64,000 nucleotides of DNA from Symsagittifera roscoffensis (GCF_963678635.1 NC_087065.1:13368743-13432742), one strand, 5' to 3'; counted from the stretch's first letter, positions 50,641 through 61,433 are shown. Notes: a model not told the origin generated them from the sequence alone. Numbers and translations are program-made.

Positions 50641-50802
50641 TTAATTTTTAACATGATGCAAAGAGTAAGCAATACAAACTATTTATTATAATATTTACTC
50701 AGAAGTTGGCATACAAGAATTTTGGCTTTTTTCACTAGCCTTCTACACTTCTACATCAATATTTATAATATCTAGCCATCAATATTGTCAAAAGTCAATG
50801 AA

Positions 50803-51005
50803 GGCATTTTTTCCTTCCCAACACCCGACTTGCAAATTTTAATAAAGAAAATTGCTGTTCACATTGTCCGATTGTCATGAAAATTAACATGCAAATTAAT
50901 TAGTCCATGAAAGCATAACTGGTTTTTATAATCAACCTTGTAAAATCACCCGCTAGACTATAAAATTGATGCTCGTGTAAGGTGGGGGAAAAAGGAAAGA
51001 GAGCC
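50803..51005 (+). mobile_element. MITE, subfamily A (diverged)
   Basis: Ends GGCATTTTTTCC / GGAAAGAGAGCC with the characteristic body: ACATTGTCCGATTGTCATG, TTAATTAGTCCATGAAA, CTAGACTATAAAATTGATGC, GTAAGGTGGGGG. Confidence 0.68.
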
Positions 51006-51172
51006 ACCATGTCAAAGTCTTGCAGGGATTGTCCTGCATTTGCGGGTTGGCCTTAAAGTGCAAGGCTGGTTTTCAAAGTATTTTTTTGTCACTTAGCTAA
51101 CCTGAGAAACGCTGCTTGCGTGAAGTGGGGGCAAAAAAAAGAGCTTCAATGAAATTTTTTCTTTGAATTTTT

Positions 51173-51387
51173 GGCTCTTTTCCAGTTTCCCCCCTTTCAA
51201 AATACCGAGTTTTATGTTTGTTTTACGTGTTGTTACGGCTAAATGCGTGATGTTACGCTGTAGAGTATAAAGAACAAATCTGTTCACAGATGCCCATTTG
51301 TTCACCACGCCAAATTTCATTGCATTATAATAACGTTAAATAGGCTTTTTAAAACTGAATTTGAAAGGGGGGAACTGGAAAAGAGCC
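51173..51387 (+). mobile_element. MITE, subfamily B
   Basis: Long inverted ends GGCTCTTTTCCAGTTTCCCC / GGGGAACTGGAAAAGAGCC. The body contains GAGTTTTATGTTTGTTTTAC, ATGCGTGATGTTACGCTGTA and GTTCACCACGCCAAATTTC. The element at 58528-58739 is the same body in the opposite orientation. The minus-strand 75-codon frame inside is not a gene. Confidence 0.72.
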
Positions 51388-51519
51388 AAATTTTCTTGTT
51401 AAGTTGAACACACTAACAATTGTCAACAAACTTGTTCTTCATACTTGACGTCGTAAGGTCACGAATTTAGCCATAATTACATGTGAAACAATTTGAAAAC
51501 ACACTTTACTTTATCCGAG

Positions 51520-51608
51520 TTTTTGGTCTTCATAATTAACCTTGTAAAACTCCTCGTTATCCCATAAAATTGACGCTTTTGTGAGGTGGGGGGAAAAGGA
51601 AAAAGAGC
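51520..51608 (+). mobile_element. right-hand fragment of a subfamily A MITE
   Basis: TTTTTGGTCTTCATAATTAAC, AAAACTCCTCGTTATCCCAT and TGTGAGGTGGGGGGAAAAGG end in AAAAAGAGCC. The left half is missing or replaced by unrelated sequence. Confidence 0.6.
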
Positions 51609-51609
51609 C

Positions 51610-52597
51610 AAAATTTCTTGGAAATTCAAATGTGCGGTCAATTTGTTCTCAATTGTTTCGGTCCCACTTGAGCTCTTCTTGTAGCTGAACCTTGTGAATG
51701 ATTAAGCTAATTTATCCAGAAATGAAAGGATAGTTCATCATCAAGGAACATTGAAACTGGTATTAAATTGTATTCGAGTATGAGATTAAATGAGGCTTTT
51801 GGTTTTCGGCCACCACAGCAAGTCCTTAATATCCAGATTAGCTCTTTTTCAATTTAAATTTAAACTGTCAATCTTAAGCGTCAAATATTGCTGAGCAGTG
51901 CGAAGGGATCATGACTATTTTTTTCTACGAAATTTTAATCTGATTTTGATCGTGAAAGATTTCTTCTTCGATTGTAAAGCTTTGATTCCGCAGACACTTT
52001 TTCTCAAATTTCTCAATTTTTTCTTCAAACTCCTGAAATTGGACAAAATTTGCTCTTAAAAAGCTTGTTTGTGTTCCTACATTTTTTGTTTTTCACCTGG
52101 AAGGATACTGATTTATGCCTCTAGGCTTCGACATTGCTGCTTTCTGCTTAACATGATCAGCTTAGTTTTGTCTGTATTAGTTTAAAATTTTGACCGGTTA
52201 AATGGTGATTGTAATTGTGACAAGGTTTTTGTAGTAACTGTAAAACAAAATTTGTGTTAATATGGTTGCAATTTAATAGCGTATCATCTGAATGTTGGTA
52301 GCGTACTATTCTGGTAAGTTTTCTAAAAAGCATTATTTGAATTTAAGGCCAGAGTTATGGATGCTTCCCGTGACTTGATTGCCTTGATAACATTGAGTTT
52401 TCTTTAGACTCCATTTCACCCCTGAGCGGAACAGAAAATTGACGTTTAGTTTCCTGTGTCATTTAAGATTTTTTTATACTGTCGTTTTTTGTGGATTAGT
52501 TAATTATAATTTCAGGTTAATATGTATCAGTTTAGTTTTTGGTTTGTCGATGCAAACACAGATAAAATTTGGAAGAGTATGTTTTTGCTTTTTCACA
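51610..52597. other. AT-rich sequence before the assembly gap
   Basis: No gene or repeat recognised. Confidence 0.35.
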
Positions 52598-52797
52598 NNN
52601 NNNNNNNNNNNNNNNNNNNNNNNNNNNNNNNNNNNNNNNNNNNNNNNNNNNNNNNNNNNNNNNNNNNNNNNNNNNNNNNNNNNNNNNNNNNNNNNNNNNN
52701 NNNNNNNNNNNNNNNNNNNNNNNNNNNNNNNNNNNNNNNNNNNNNNNNNNNNNNNNNNNNNNNNNNNNNNNNNNNNNNNNNNNNNNNNNNNNNNNNN
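52598..52797. other. assembly gap, 200 N
   Basis: A run of exactly 200 N joins two contigs, so the true distance is unknown. Open frames crossing it are meaningless. Confidence 0.99.
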
Positions 52798-53640
52798 TCT
52801 CTCCAATCAACTTTGTGGTGAAAATATGGATTTTTGATTAGCTAATTTTGAATGTAGGCTAGATTTGTCCAAAATCAACTTTAATTTTAAAATTTTGAAT
52901 TGAAACATAAATTTGTCTAATTAATAGCATACAAATGCGTTGGTGATTAAAAAAGGTTGAATATGTTTGGTTTGTATTTTATACAGAAATATTTTCAAAA
53001 TTAATACATACTTGGGGTGGGCATTCTAAGCTAGGTCACTTTGGAGATGTGGGGGAGATTGTACGGTCCTAGTTTCGCAAGTGTTTAATTTTTAATTTTT
53101 GCAGCAAATTACAACAAATTACTAACTGACCCAGATTTCCTTAGATTGATACGTGTCATGAAAACAACAGTTAAAAATGAAATTTTTTGAAGCTCCAAGA
53201 GCCTTCACAATTTTTTTAGTTTTCTTTCATTTAATTGACATTTCTCTAAGTTCGTCTGGGCTACTAATTTTGAATAGCTTGATCGAAATAGTCAACCAAC
53301 GAAGTTATAATGAGACTCAAGGAATATATAATAAATTTTTGCAAAACACTTGTCAGATGTTTGTAAGAATTTGTAATGTTTTTGCGAGCAGATTGATGAG
53401 CTAAAACCTTTGAAATTTTGCATTTTTTCAGCTTTATAGAATTCTTACTAATTATGTATAATATAAACTTTCTCATACAAAAAAGTAGCATAGTTGTGTT
53501 GCAAACAAATAAGTAGCAAAGTGTTCCTCTCCAAATCATTATTTGAAACAAGTTTATTGTAATTAGTTGTAATAAAATTTAAATCGTCCAGCTTCCACTT
53601 GCAATTTTAAGGGTGACATTTTTTGGCCGTCTCTGACGAA
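52798..53640. other. AT-rich sequence after the gap
   Basis: No supported gene. Weak open frames on both strands around 53180-53550 overlap each other and lack coding character. Confidence 0.35.
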
Positions 53641-53739
53641 CAAACGGCAAACAAAAGGAAATCATCCATAAAAATAGACAAACATAGGCAACAGAGAATT
53701 GGAAAAAAATCAATGAACACAATTAAACAGAAAAAAAAA

Positions 53740-53975
53740 CCGTTTTTTTTTTTCAAATCTGAACTTTCAAATTTCAGAGAAAATAATAGATGCTTCTAAA
53801 GTTCTCTGATTTTCTAAGAATATGATTGGCTTTTTTTTCGATAAAAAAGACCCAATGTGAAAAATTTTGATCGAAAGGTAAGTTTTATTTTGCTGGGTAA
53901 TCTGAATTTAAAATTCTACCGTCTAAAGAAGTCGATCACGTTTTTTGTGACTTTTACACTTTTGCTGTCCAATAG
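53740..53975 (-). repeat. dispersed repeat, family R1, copy 3 (inverted)
   Basis: In reverse complement the stretch AAGTCGATCACGTTTTTTGTGAC plus flanks matches the GTGATCGACTTC core of 15590-15640 and 37620-37650, extending through the poly-T/CAAATCTGAAC part. Confidence 0.5.
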
Positions 53976-54064
53976 TGGCATCTGCCTTCCTTTAAATAAA
54001 TTAAATCGACTAAATACCAAAAAATCCATAAGACAAACCACAAAAAAAATAAATTTTGCCTGAA

Positions 54065-55400
54065 CAAGTTTTAAAAATACTCCTGAAAAAAACTAAAAAA
54101 AAAAACCATCGCGACTTATATAACAGTATAAACTACGTTCATCGACTGTGAATTGTACAAAATAGTTCTCCAAAGTAATTTGTAAAAAATCGAAAATAAT
54201 GTATTTAGTTAATCAAATAAAGTTTTATAATGATTGCATAGACCAGTTACAAAAGTTTTGATTTTGACAAAGTCTTCCACAAAACCAAGTGTTACGATCG
54301 GGCACGTTAAAGAAAACGTTTGAGAATCTGATAATCCCTATTACAATTTTTTTAAAGAAAGTTATACAGTTCTCAAGAATTTTTCAAATTCTACCCAATC
54401 TTTCAGCCTCATTTTCGAAGACCAGGTTTGCAACAAATATCCGGAGAGCAATTAATCAATTGATGATACAACAGTTTATTAATTGCTTTCAGCTTAAGAA
54501 AGGCAATTGAATCAAAGTTGTTTTTGCTTAAGCGAAAGCGAATTATCTTTTTTGAAACTTTGTTTTCACATTTAACACGGTTTCTATTGGAAATAGGTCA
54601 TTTGTTAAGGAAGCTACAATTCAAGTAACAATTCTAATCTCATCTAAATTGCAAACTAGTTTTCTTCAAGAATTTATTTTACAATTTTTACGGTATGATA
54701 ATTTGGAGGTTTAATTTACTAAGTCAGGACTTTTCCAAAACCAAAAATATTTGATCCAAATCTTTATTTTCGACCTTTTCAGCAAAATCAGCGTCGGCAT
54801 TAGCTGATTTTTTCTGAGTAAATTGAAATTTTTTGCTGATAAAAAGAAACAGGGAAAAAGCAAATGGTTTTAATTGTACTTTATAAACAAACGATTTGAT
54901 AATATGTTGAAAATTTTCAATATCAAAATGTTATCATTAAAAATCACAATATCAGCGTTACCTAAAAAAATCATTAAGTTGCGCGCTTGAGTTACCTGGT
55001 TCATCCAAGCCTTCAGCAGTTTTTGCAGTTCAATTTATTTTATATTTTTAAAAATTATTTTGAGAATTTTGGGAGTTCTATTTCCTCGTTTATTTGATCA
55101 AGAAGCCAATTTTGAATAAAGTTATAACAATACATGGTTATGAAAGAAAGGCCTGAAAGTTTTTGAATTTCAAAACCCTGGTTCTATACAATTTAGTGCA
55201 GTTTTCTCTGACAAACCATGGAGTTTTTTTAATTAGTTTTCAGTGAGTTGCAATTAAGCACGATTCGTTGTTTTTCAGATCGTGAAAAAACTGATACCCA
55301 CCAATTGTGTGCACCAATTGTGTGAAAAAGAGGCAATACTTTTTAGAATTATGCCAATTTCGTCGCTTTTTTGCTCCACTTTTCAAACTTTTCTCGCTTG
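54065..55400. other. AT-rich intergenic sequence
   Basis: Only short A/T-biased open frames. Nothing recognised. Confidence 0.35.
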
Positions 55401-55405
55401 AGTTA

Positions 55406-55513
55406 ATGGCGACCAAAACCAATGTCGTGATTTATGATTTACTTTCTGGTGCGCAAAGAACGGTTTGGGGAAAAGTCGTCGGACTGATCAAAACAAAGTT
55501 AACAAATTTTCCA
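55406..55513 (+). CDS. possible short first exon, unknown gene
   Basis: ATG in context TTAATGGC starts MATKTNVVIYDLLSGAQRTV and continues WGKVVGLIKTKLTNFPG up to a donor-like CCAG/GTGTTG. Codon use is balanced compared with the neighbourhood. No partner exon or domain is recognised. It is weak, resting on codon character and a splice-site match. Confidence 0.28.
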
Positions 55514-55514
55514 G

Positions 55515-56740
55515 GTGTTGTTTTAAATTTGATGCATTTAGTTTTCTTTTTTCTGCGTTGAAGTGCTTTTAAATACCAAAACTTATGCAATTCAGTATTT
55601 TTGTTGAGTTGTAGTTTCCGATAATTACAGTAAGTTTACATATAAACCGAAAGGTTGTCAATCAGCAAGCTACCCGAAACCGATTAAAAACCGAGACGAG
55701 GCAGAAATACAAACGTTTTTTTTTTCTAAATAAAATTCTATTTTAGTGGACAAAATTAAGCAAAAATTCAGAATGGCACTCTCTAAAATGCCTGTTTTCA
55801 ATACCCATTTTGGATAACATTTCCTTCAAAATTCAGTAAAATTTTTAGATAGACTACGAGCAAATGATTAGAGCTAACCCCTATGAAATTATGAACAACT
55901 GGTTTCAATGTTTTGCCAAGTTAATCCGGGTCTGAAAGAAACAGCCGAGTTTAGTTAAACTTACACACTGATTGTTTCAATTTTCTCGCTCAATTTTCTC
56001 AACTTTTAAACAAATTCAAGAAAGAATTCACTACGGAGCAAAATTACTGCGGATGAAGAAGGGGGTAGATCTGGTCAATTGCTCTCGGTCTATCTAAAAA
56101 TTTCACGGAATTTCGAAGGAATTGTTGTCCAAAATGGGCATTAAAAACAAGCATTTTAGAGAGTAAAATCATGAGTTTGCGCTCAAATTTGTCCACTAGT
56201 GAATAAGCTGCTTTGGTTGAATGCGTAGCTTTTTTGCGGTAAAGTAGGAAGAGCAAACACTTTTAAAATAGATACACTAGTCGACAAACTTAAGCGAATA
56301 TTCATGTTATTTCTCTCTAAAAAGTCTTTTTATAAAGATGATTGTGAACACCTTTCAATGGGATGTTAATGAAAATTTTTACATAAACCGAAAGCAGATG
56401 ATTAAAGCTGCCAGTTCTCCTCATCTGCACTAAGCTTGCATCGTAGTGAATTTTTTCTTGAATAAGCGGAGTAAAGAAGTTGTTCATGCAATTTTACTAA
56501 ACTCAGCAGCATCTTACAATTTCACACGTTCGCTTAGTGAAGATGAGGAAAACAGGCATTATCTGACCCGGAAAAATTTGTAAGTCTTTGAAACCAAATA
56601 CATGAAATGTTTAGACAAAATTTCAACTGCATTTGGTCGCAAGGGAATAGGATCTACTCGTAAGTTGACAGGTTGACAGGGTTGAAGTTAAAATGATAAT
56701 TTTCTCGTTTGATTAAGAAACACGTGCAAATTTTACTCTG
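55515..56740. other. AT-rich intergenic sequence
   Basis: Contains an inverted-repeat pair of moderate quality: TCAGAATGGCACTCTCTAAAATGCCTG..CCCATTTTGGATAACATTTCC (55770-55830) resembles the complement of 56085-56170 (GGAATTGTTGTCCAAAATGGGC, TTTTAGAGAG). No gene recognised. Confidence 0.4.
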
Positions 56741-56794
56741 ATTGTTTAGCTTACTTTATTTTTTCTCGGAAACAAAGGCGATCAGATTCTTCTA

Positions 56795-56826
56795 CTTATA
56801 TATATTTTTTTCGGTTTTCTCGCACC
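56795..56826 (+). promoter_or_regulatory. TATA-like box upstream of paralogue 2
   Basis: TATATATA occurs about 25 bases before the ATG, which sits in a strong CACCATGG context. In an AT-rich genome this may be coincidental. Confidence 0.25.
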
Positions 56827-57168
56827 ATGGAAGCAAGAGTGCTTCTAGAAATTTACCAATTGTGTTTACAAATTTTGAAAGATTTCGAAGATGGAGTGCC
56901 GGAGAAGATAGAAGAGTACGAATATATCCGCAAGAGGGCGACCAAAGACATGCTCAGAATGTATGCAGCTGCTAATCTCCTTGTGTTTGATGGGAAAAAT
57001 GAGGGTTTAAAAATGAGGCGAAGACCTTCGGTTGATGAGGCGAAGAAGTTGATGCGATTAATTGAAGAAATCGCCTCGAAGAACAAAGAAGCGATGCTGC
57101 AAGAGATTTATGTGGACATGATATGGGGAGTGCAGGAGTGCGATTTTTTCCTCGAAACAGGCATAAAG
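56827..57168 (+). CDS. short helical protein, paralogue 2, exon 1
   Basis: The start context CACCATGG is excellent. The protein begins MEARVLLEIYQLCLQILKD and is highly charged and helical: KRATKDMLRMYAAANLLVF, LKMRRRPSVDEAKKLMRLI, KEAMLQEIYVDMIWGVQEC. It aligns end to end with the gene at 49571, so both belong to one family. The frame reaches a stop nine bases past AAG/GTGGTA, a usable donor. Splicing to an acceptor before 58024 would extend the frame in phase 0 to a second coding stretch. The presumed intron is filled with GGCTCTTTTCC-type MITEs. The function is unknown; the family may be lineage-specific. Confidence 0.62.
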
Positions 57169-57193
57169 GTGGTATAAATAAGCATGAACTTTT

Positions 57194-57393
57194 GGCTCTT
57201 TTTCCTTTCCCCCACCTGCAATTTTTTTTACTAGTTTAGTTACTGTTCACATTGTCCGATCGTTATAAAAATTGACATGCGGACTAATTAGGCTGTGTCA
57301 AACATATTTGGTGTTTATAATTAACCTTGTAAAATCACTCGTTACACAATAAAAGTGATGGTCGTGTGAGGTGGGGAGGGGGGGGGAAGAGCC
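57194..57393 (+). mobile_element. MITE, subfamily A
   Basis: Ends GGCTCTTTTTCC / GGGGAAGAGCC. The body has TTCACATTGTCCGATCGTTAT, GGTGTTTATAATTAACCTTG and GTGTGAGGTGGGGAGGGG. It lies just past the exon 1 donor of the paralogue 2 gene. Confidence 0.72.
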
Positions 57394-57546
57394 GAACTTT
57401 TATATTGGCAAGTTATGACAGTTTTAGACAACTATATAAAATGGAAACTGGGAAACGGCCCGGTTCTTTTACCGTCTCCCTCTGTGACTTTTTACCAAAT
57501 AAAACTTACATTGACATTGTCCGGTTCTTTCAAAGTGTTGCATTTA

Positions 57547-57762
57547 AGCTCTTTTCCAGTTTCCCTCTCGCCTCGTAGAATTACAAAAAAGCTGTTTAAA
57601 AATAGTTCACACAGGATTTTGCATGAAAGCAATTTTAGTAAACTTTGTTCACCTGTTCACGCTGACACATTTTAATGCAGTTTATAGCAAGAAAAAACAT
57701 TTTAAATAAACGTTCATGTTCGAATGTCAGAAAAAATCAAAAGGGGGAACTGGAAAATAGCC
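57547..57762 (+). mobile_element. MITE, subfamily B, diverged
   Basis: Ends AGCTCTTTTCCAGTTTCCC / GGGGGAACTGGAAAATAGCC. The body is less conserved than the 51173 and 58528 copies. Confidence 0.55.
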
Positions 57763-58023
57763 TCCATTTATGGTAAATATCCAACCCCAAATACATTAGT
57801 TCATATACAGTCTTGTAATATCAATAGTCCAATTGGAGGAGGAAGGCTGGGGGTGATGAAAGATACAGAGGCTTATGAAACTTTTTTATCTTTTAATTTT
57901 ATATCCTATTTTGCAAATAGCTTAAGTAGTAGTCGGACGACGAAACATTGAGTTGTCTATAGACTAGGAAAAATGATGCCCTGAAGATGTCCAATCATAT
58001 CAAAAACAAACTTCGAAGAGCAG

Positions 58024-58281
58024 ATAACTTACGACGTCTACATCAATGCAAAACGGCCAGTTAAAGAGAGCAGAGCGAGCAAGTTCATGACTAAATACTT
58101 CTGGGCTGATTACCTCAAAGTGTATTTGATAGCCTTCAGTTGGGTTTCGGTCAGGAGGGAGTGGGGCTGGAAGTACCACAGGGCTGTTAAAAAGGGACTT
58201 GGCAGGCGTGATTTGTTGTTGGATATTGCTCAGAAATATATAAATGAAGAAGCACCCTTGCACTCTCCAAGGTATTTTTGA
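58024..58281 (+). CDS. probable exon 2 of the paralogue 2 gene
   Basis: The open frame after CGAAGAGCAG reads ITYDVYINAKRPVKESRASK, FWADYLKVYLIAFSWVSVRR, KYHRAVKKGLGRRDLLLDIA and ends HSPRYF-TGA. Aromatic-rich and helical, it has codon use clearly unlike the surroundings. It is phase-compatible with the donor at 57169, so I infer one two-exon gene of about 199 residues. The upstream polypyrimidine tract is poor, so the exact acceptor is uncertain. An internal ATG at 58087 is an alternative start. No domain recognised. Confidence 0.5.
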   Translation: MTYDVYINAKRPVKESRASKFMTKYFWADYLKVYLIAFSWVSVRREWGWKYHRAVKKGLGRRDLLLDIAQKYINEEAPLHSPRYF

Positions 58282-58407
58282 AACAATTGATGAATCCCCT
58301 CGCCCGAAGAAAAGCGGGCTTGGCTCCACCTGCAATTTCAACAGTAAAATTTTTGTTCACATAATCTGGTTGTTTTGAAAATTGAAAGACTGATTAATTA
58401 GCCCGTG

Positions 58408-58527
58408 ACAAAAACCTTTGGCTCTTTTAAACTTCCCCCTTATTTCAAATTTTCTGTTTAAATAGGTCACGTAGGTGTTATAATGGCTAAATGCGTAACA
58501 TTGCGATGTTAAGTATGAAGAAATAGT
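58408..58527 (+). mobile_element. subfamily B MITE fragment
   Basis: GGCTCTTTTAAACTTCCCCC starts at about 58411, and the body fragment (AGGTGTTATAATGGCTAAATGCG, AACATTGCGATGTTAAGTATG) matches the 51173 copy. It is truncated by the next MITE at 58528. Confidence 0.5.
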
Positions 58528-58739
58528 GGCTCTTTTCCAGTCCCCCCTTTCAAATTCAATTTTGAAAAGTCTATTTAACGTTGTCATAATGCAATGAAAT
58601 TTGGCGTGGTGAACAAATCGACAACTGTGAACAGATTTGCTCTTCATACTTTACAGCGTCACGTCACGCGTTTAGCCCTAATAACACGTAAAACAAACAT
58701 AAAACTCGGTATTTTGAAAAGGGGGAACTAGAAAGAGCC
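58528..58739 (-). mobile_element. MITE, subfamily B (inverted relative to 51173)
   Basis: Ends GGCTCTTTTCCAGTCCCCCC / GGGGGAACTAGAAAGAGCC. The body is the reverse complement of 51173-51387 (GAAATTTGGCGTGGTGAAC, CAAACATAAAACTCGG). Confidence 0.72.
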
Positions 58740-58815
58740 AGAAAAAGTTTGTTCACAATAGTCAGTCTGAGAACAACTGTAGTCTAAGATTTATTTAAAT
58801 TGTTCTGGTGCTGAA

Positions 58816-58841
58816 ACTACAAATAGTTTCAGCATTTACAA
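58816..58841. other. perfect hairpin at the edge of the second retroelement
   Basis: TGCTGAAACTA-CAAA-TAGTTTCAGCA: an 11-bp perfect stem with a 4-base loop. It lies just outside the strand-asymmetric block of the minus-strand element and could mark a boundary or be incidental. Confidence 0.45.
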
Positions 58842-58879
58842 ATCAGTGTCAATGTTAGAGATGGAATATGATTGGTTAG

Positions 58880-60100
58880 TTAGTAATATTTTGTAGTGAT
58901 AAGTTAACAATAATATAATTGGTTTATATATACTATTTTAGAACTGGTTCCACCCATACTTTTACTGCTATGGGGTTTTAAATTTATGAAGTTACTGCTG
59001 TCTTGAGGTAATTTTTCTGCTATTGTTAAAATGAATATAAACGTTTATAGAAAAGAGTTTACAATTTTTGTTTATTTTAAATTGTTTTAGATGATTGAGT
59101 GGTGAAATCTAAAAAAGAAAAGTGACACATTTATAAAAAATGGTTAGTTGTGATTGAAATTTATAAGTTAAAAATACTTAATTATGCTTACTATGGGTCA
59201 TCGCCGGTAAAAATTTCATTTGCAAAACCTTGTGAATTGTGTCCGATAATTTTAGGAGTTTAGCAAGCAAGCGGATGACGTATTTAGTTTGTAGGAGAGT
59301 TCATAGAAGCTCGAGTGCTCTGATGATCTTGTGCTTTTCACATCCTAGTGAGAATTCATGCGATGTGTTTTCAATTAGGTTATAAAGCTTATGGTTATAT
59401 TTAGTGTTACGAATATATTCTAGGATTGGGACTTCAACGGGCTGTATATATTCGTGGGGGAGATTCTTCGACGTTTAAAGTTCTGGTTAGTGGGTAAAAT
59501 ATATAAGTTGTCTTATGGGGTCGTAGTTTCGGATGATGCCTTGCATATTAGTCTCTTTGATACAGTATGTGAAATTTAGGAAGAATGGTGAAGTATATTT
59601 AGATTTAATGAATGTGAATCGGTGTTGTGAGTTTCGTGATGGTGTACTAGTTGCATAGTGGTCTTGAATAAATTTATAATAAATGTATGTGTGAGTTTGT
59701 TTAGTGCGTAACATTATTTGATGTGAGAAGTGTAAGTCACGTTCTTTTGGTGTAAAGAAATTTAAAATTAATGAGAAATGATTAAATTTATTAAATTAAG
59801 AATCGTAGGCTTTGGTATATCCAGGCGAAATGCGCTGGATATAACATTATCACATTTTTTATTCATGCAGTTAATGACAAATATAAATTGTGATTTTATG
59901 AAAAAAATTTCAGTTAGTTGGGGATTAGTATTTTTGTTGTCTTCAAAAAATTGATCTTCCATATAACGTGTATTAGCGTGATCATCGTGGTTAATTGAGA
60001 ATTGGTTTGCTCTTTGTGCAACAAACCTTTTTACTATTTGCGTTAGTCCCATGGTTGTGAATTGTTTTTCATGAAGTGCTGTGGTTAGGTGATGTAGTCG
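58880..60100 (-). pseudogene. decayed 3' region of the second retroelement, function unknown
   Basis: The minus strand keeps the A+C-rich, G-poor composition of the element. Pieces of open frame (60052-59768: VKRFVAQRANQFSINHDDHA, FIFVINCMNKKCDNV; 59714-59487: TYIYYKFIQDHYATSTPSR; about 59460-59160: EVPILEYIRNTKYNHKLYN, IRALELL) are separated by stops and shifts. No motif is recognised. It could be a further gene of the element, or a capsid or envelope relic too diverged to see. Confidence 0.35.
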
Positions 60101-60129
60101 AGTTTGACAAAAATCATTGTCTTCTTGGT

Positions 60130-61300
60130 TATTATATAATGAAGTGATAATGGGTTAGTGTAATGGTAATATGATGTCCATGAAAATGTGGGAAACAGGT
60201 TATATTCGTCAACGTAAGTTCGTTGATCGTTGTTAGTGCTTTGGTACTAAGTGTATTGTGGAAAGAATGGTAGGAACATTTGTAGAAATTCTTGAGTGTT
60301 AGTGTGGAGTGGGTGAACGGAAAACATTCGAGGAGGTCGGGGGTTGGGAAGCATTGGGGTATTGGGATGTTCTCGTTTAAATACTCGGTGGGCTCGGGTT
60401 TCTTCAATTGTGGATGCTGGGTTGGAGGATTCGGAGGATGTAATGGATTGAGATAAGTGAGTAATTATTAGTGTGTTAGGGTTTTGAAGCTGTTGTTGTA
60501 AGGTGATGAAATTATCAAGCTTCTAGTTCTTCATTGACGGGGCTAGGGGGTCGGGTTGGTCGCTGGTCATTGGGGAGAGAATTGGGGTTACATCGGTATA
60601 GGAAGAAGGGGCTGGGGAAATTTCATCTATAGTTGGGGTGTGGAGTAGACGGAAGGGGGGTTGCGAAAAAGTGGACGGGCTCGGCTCGGAATTTTGGAAT
60701 TCATCTGACTTTTCGATATCGGAATCGTTAAATTGTGAGATGGTATGGAAAACTGTGTTTGTGGAGTTATCATCTGAATCCATGCGTGCTGAATTATTAG
60801 TGTATGATGACATAGGAGAGGCAGTGAGATCAGAGATTGATATGTTAGGAGAGTGACGTTGGAGATTAGATGGGTAAGAAAGGGAAGTATTGAGGGATAC
60901 CATCTGGCGGATCATCGTGGGCTAAAAAGATGATTGTTCTGAGAACGGAAATTAGTGGTGTGTGGCTGTTCTATGATTTGTTCGTATGTGTCTTTTATAT
61001 TCGGTTGATGGGCTACTATATGAGTAATTGGACTTTGTGGGTAGCTATGACTTGTAGAGATGTGCTCTGTTACTGGTGTATATCTATAGTTTCGTAGTAC
61101 TAAAGATAACGGATGGTTATTATGTAAAATAGGTAATTGTGGTGCAATAGGTGTTGTACTTCTGTTGTCTTGTGAAGTATCATATGCATTTGGTGTGATT
61201 GATAGTGTTTTGTTGTATTCACTTATTTGAGGGTCTAGAAGAATTTTGTTATTTGAGGTCCAAAAAATTCCAAAAAATCCTACAAATCATCTGCGTGCAA
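60130..61300 (-). pseudogene. second X-like region (X''), broken
   Basis: After the transmembrane segment on the minus strand comes a frame without AUG (about 61250-60912; TPNAYDTSQDNRSTTPIAP). A Pro/Ser-rich frame follows (60915-60523; EPSPSTFSQPPFRLLHTP), then after a stop PMLPNPRPPRMFSVHPLH and INELTLTNITCFPHFHGHH. The SQDN box after the TM and the late E-x-T-hydrophobic..NIT..P box both have counterparts in X of the intact copy, in the same order. I infer homology at low sequence identity. It is interrupted by a frameshift near 60913, a TAG near 60521 and a later shift. Confidence 0.45.
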
Positions 61301-61310
61301 CAATTGCTTG

Positions 61311-61433
61311 TTAATTTACTTGTGTGTGTATTGCGCATGTGTTATAGATTCCTTTCAATAATGAGAAGAGAAATCCAAAAAAAATAAACATTACGTATAA
61401 TATAGTCAATCTTTCTAAGATGAGTAGGACCAT
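61311..61433 (-). pseudogene. transmembrane segment following the broken envelope
   Basis: A 40-residue open stretch with one strong membrane span (LYVMFIFFGFLFSLL). It comes directly after the end of the broken envelope frame (NELLAFLGWSYSS in another frame), where a glycoprotein anchor is expected. It resembles the 45536-45724 segment of the intact copy. Confidence 0.5.

Noticed and set aside
52439-52841. Several open frames across the N run
   Set aside because: They exist only because N codons are read as unknown residues.
58000-58341. 113-codon minus-strand frame opposite exon 2 of the paralogue 2 gene
   Set aside because: The plus-strand frame has better protein character, a phase match to exon 1 and a natural stop; the minus frame is its shadow.
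60638-60856. Plus-strand 72-codon frame in the second element
   Set aside because: Antisense of the Pro/Ser-rich X-like frame; the composition points to the minus strand.
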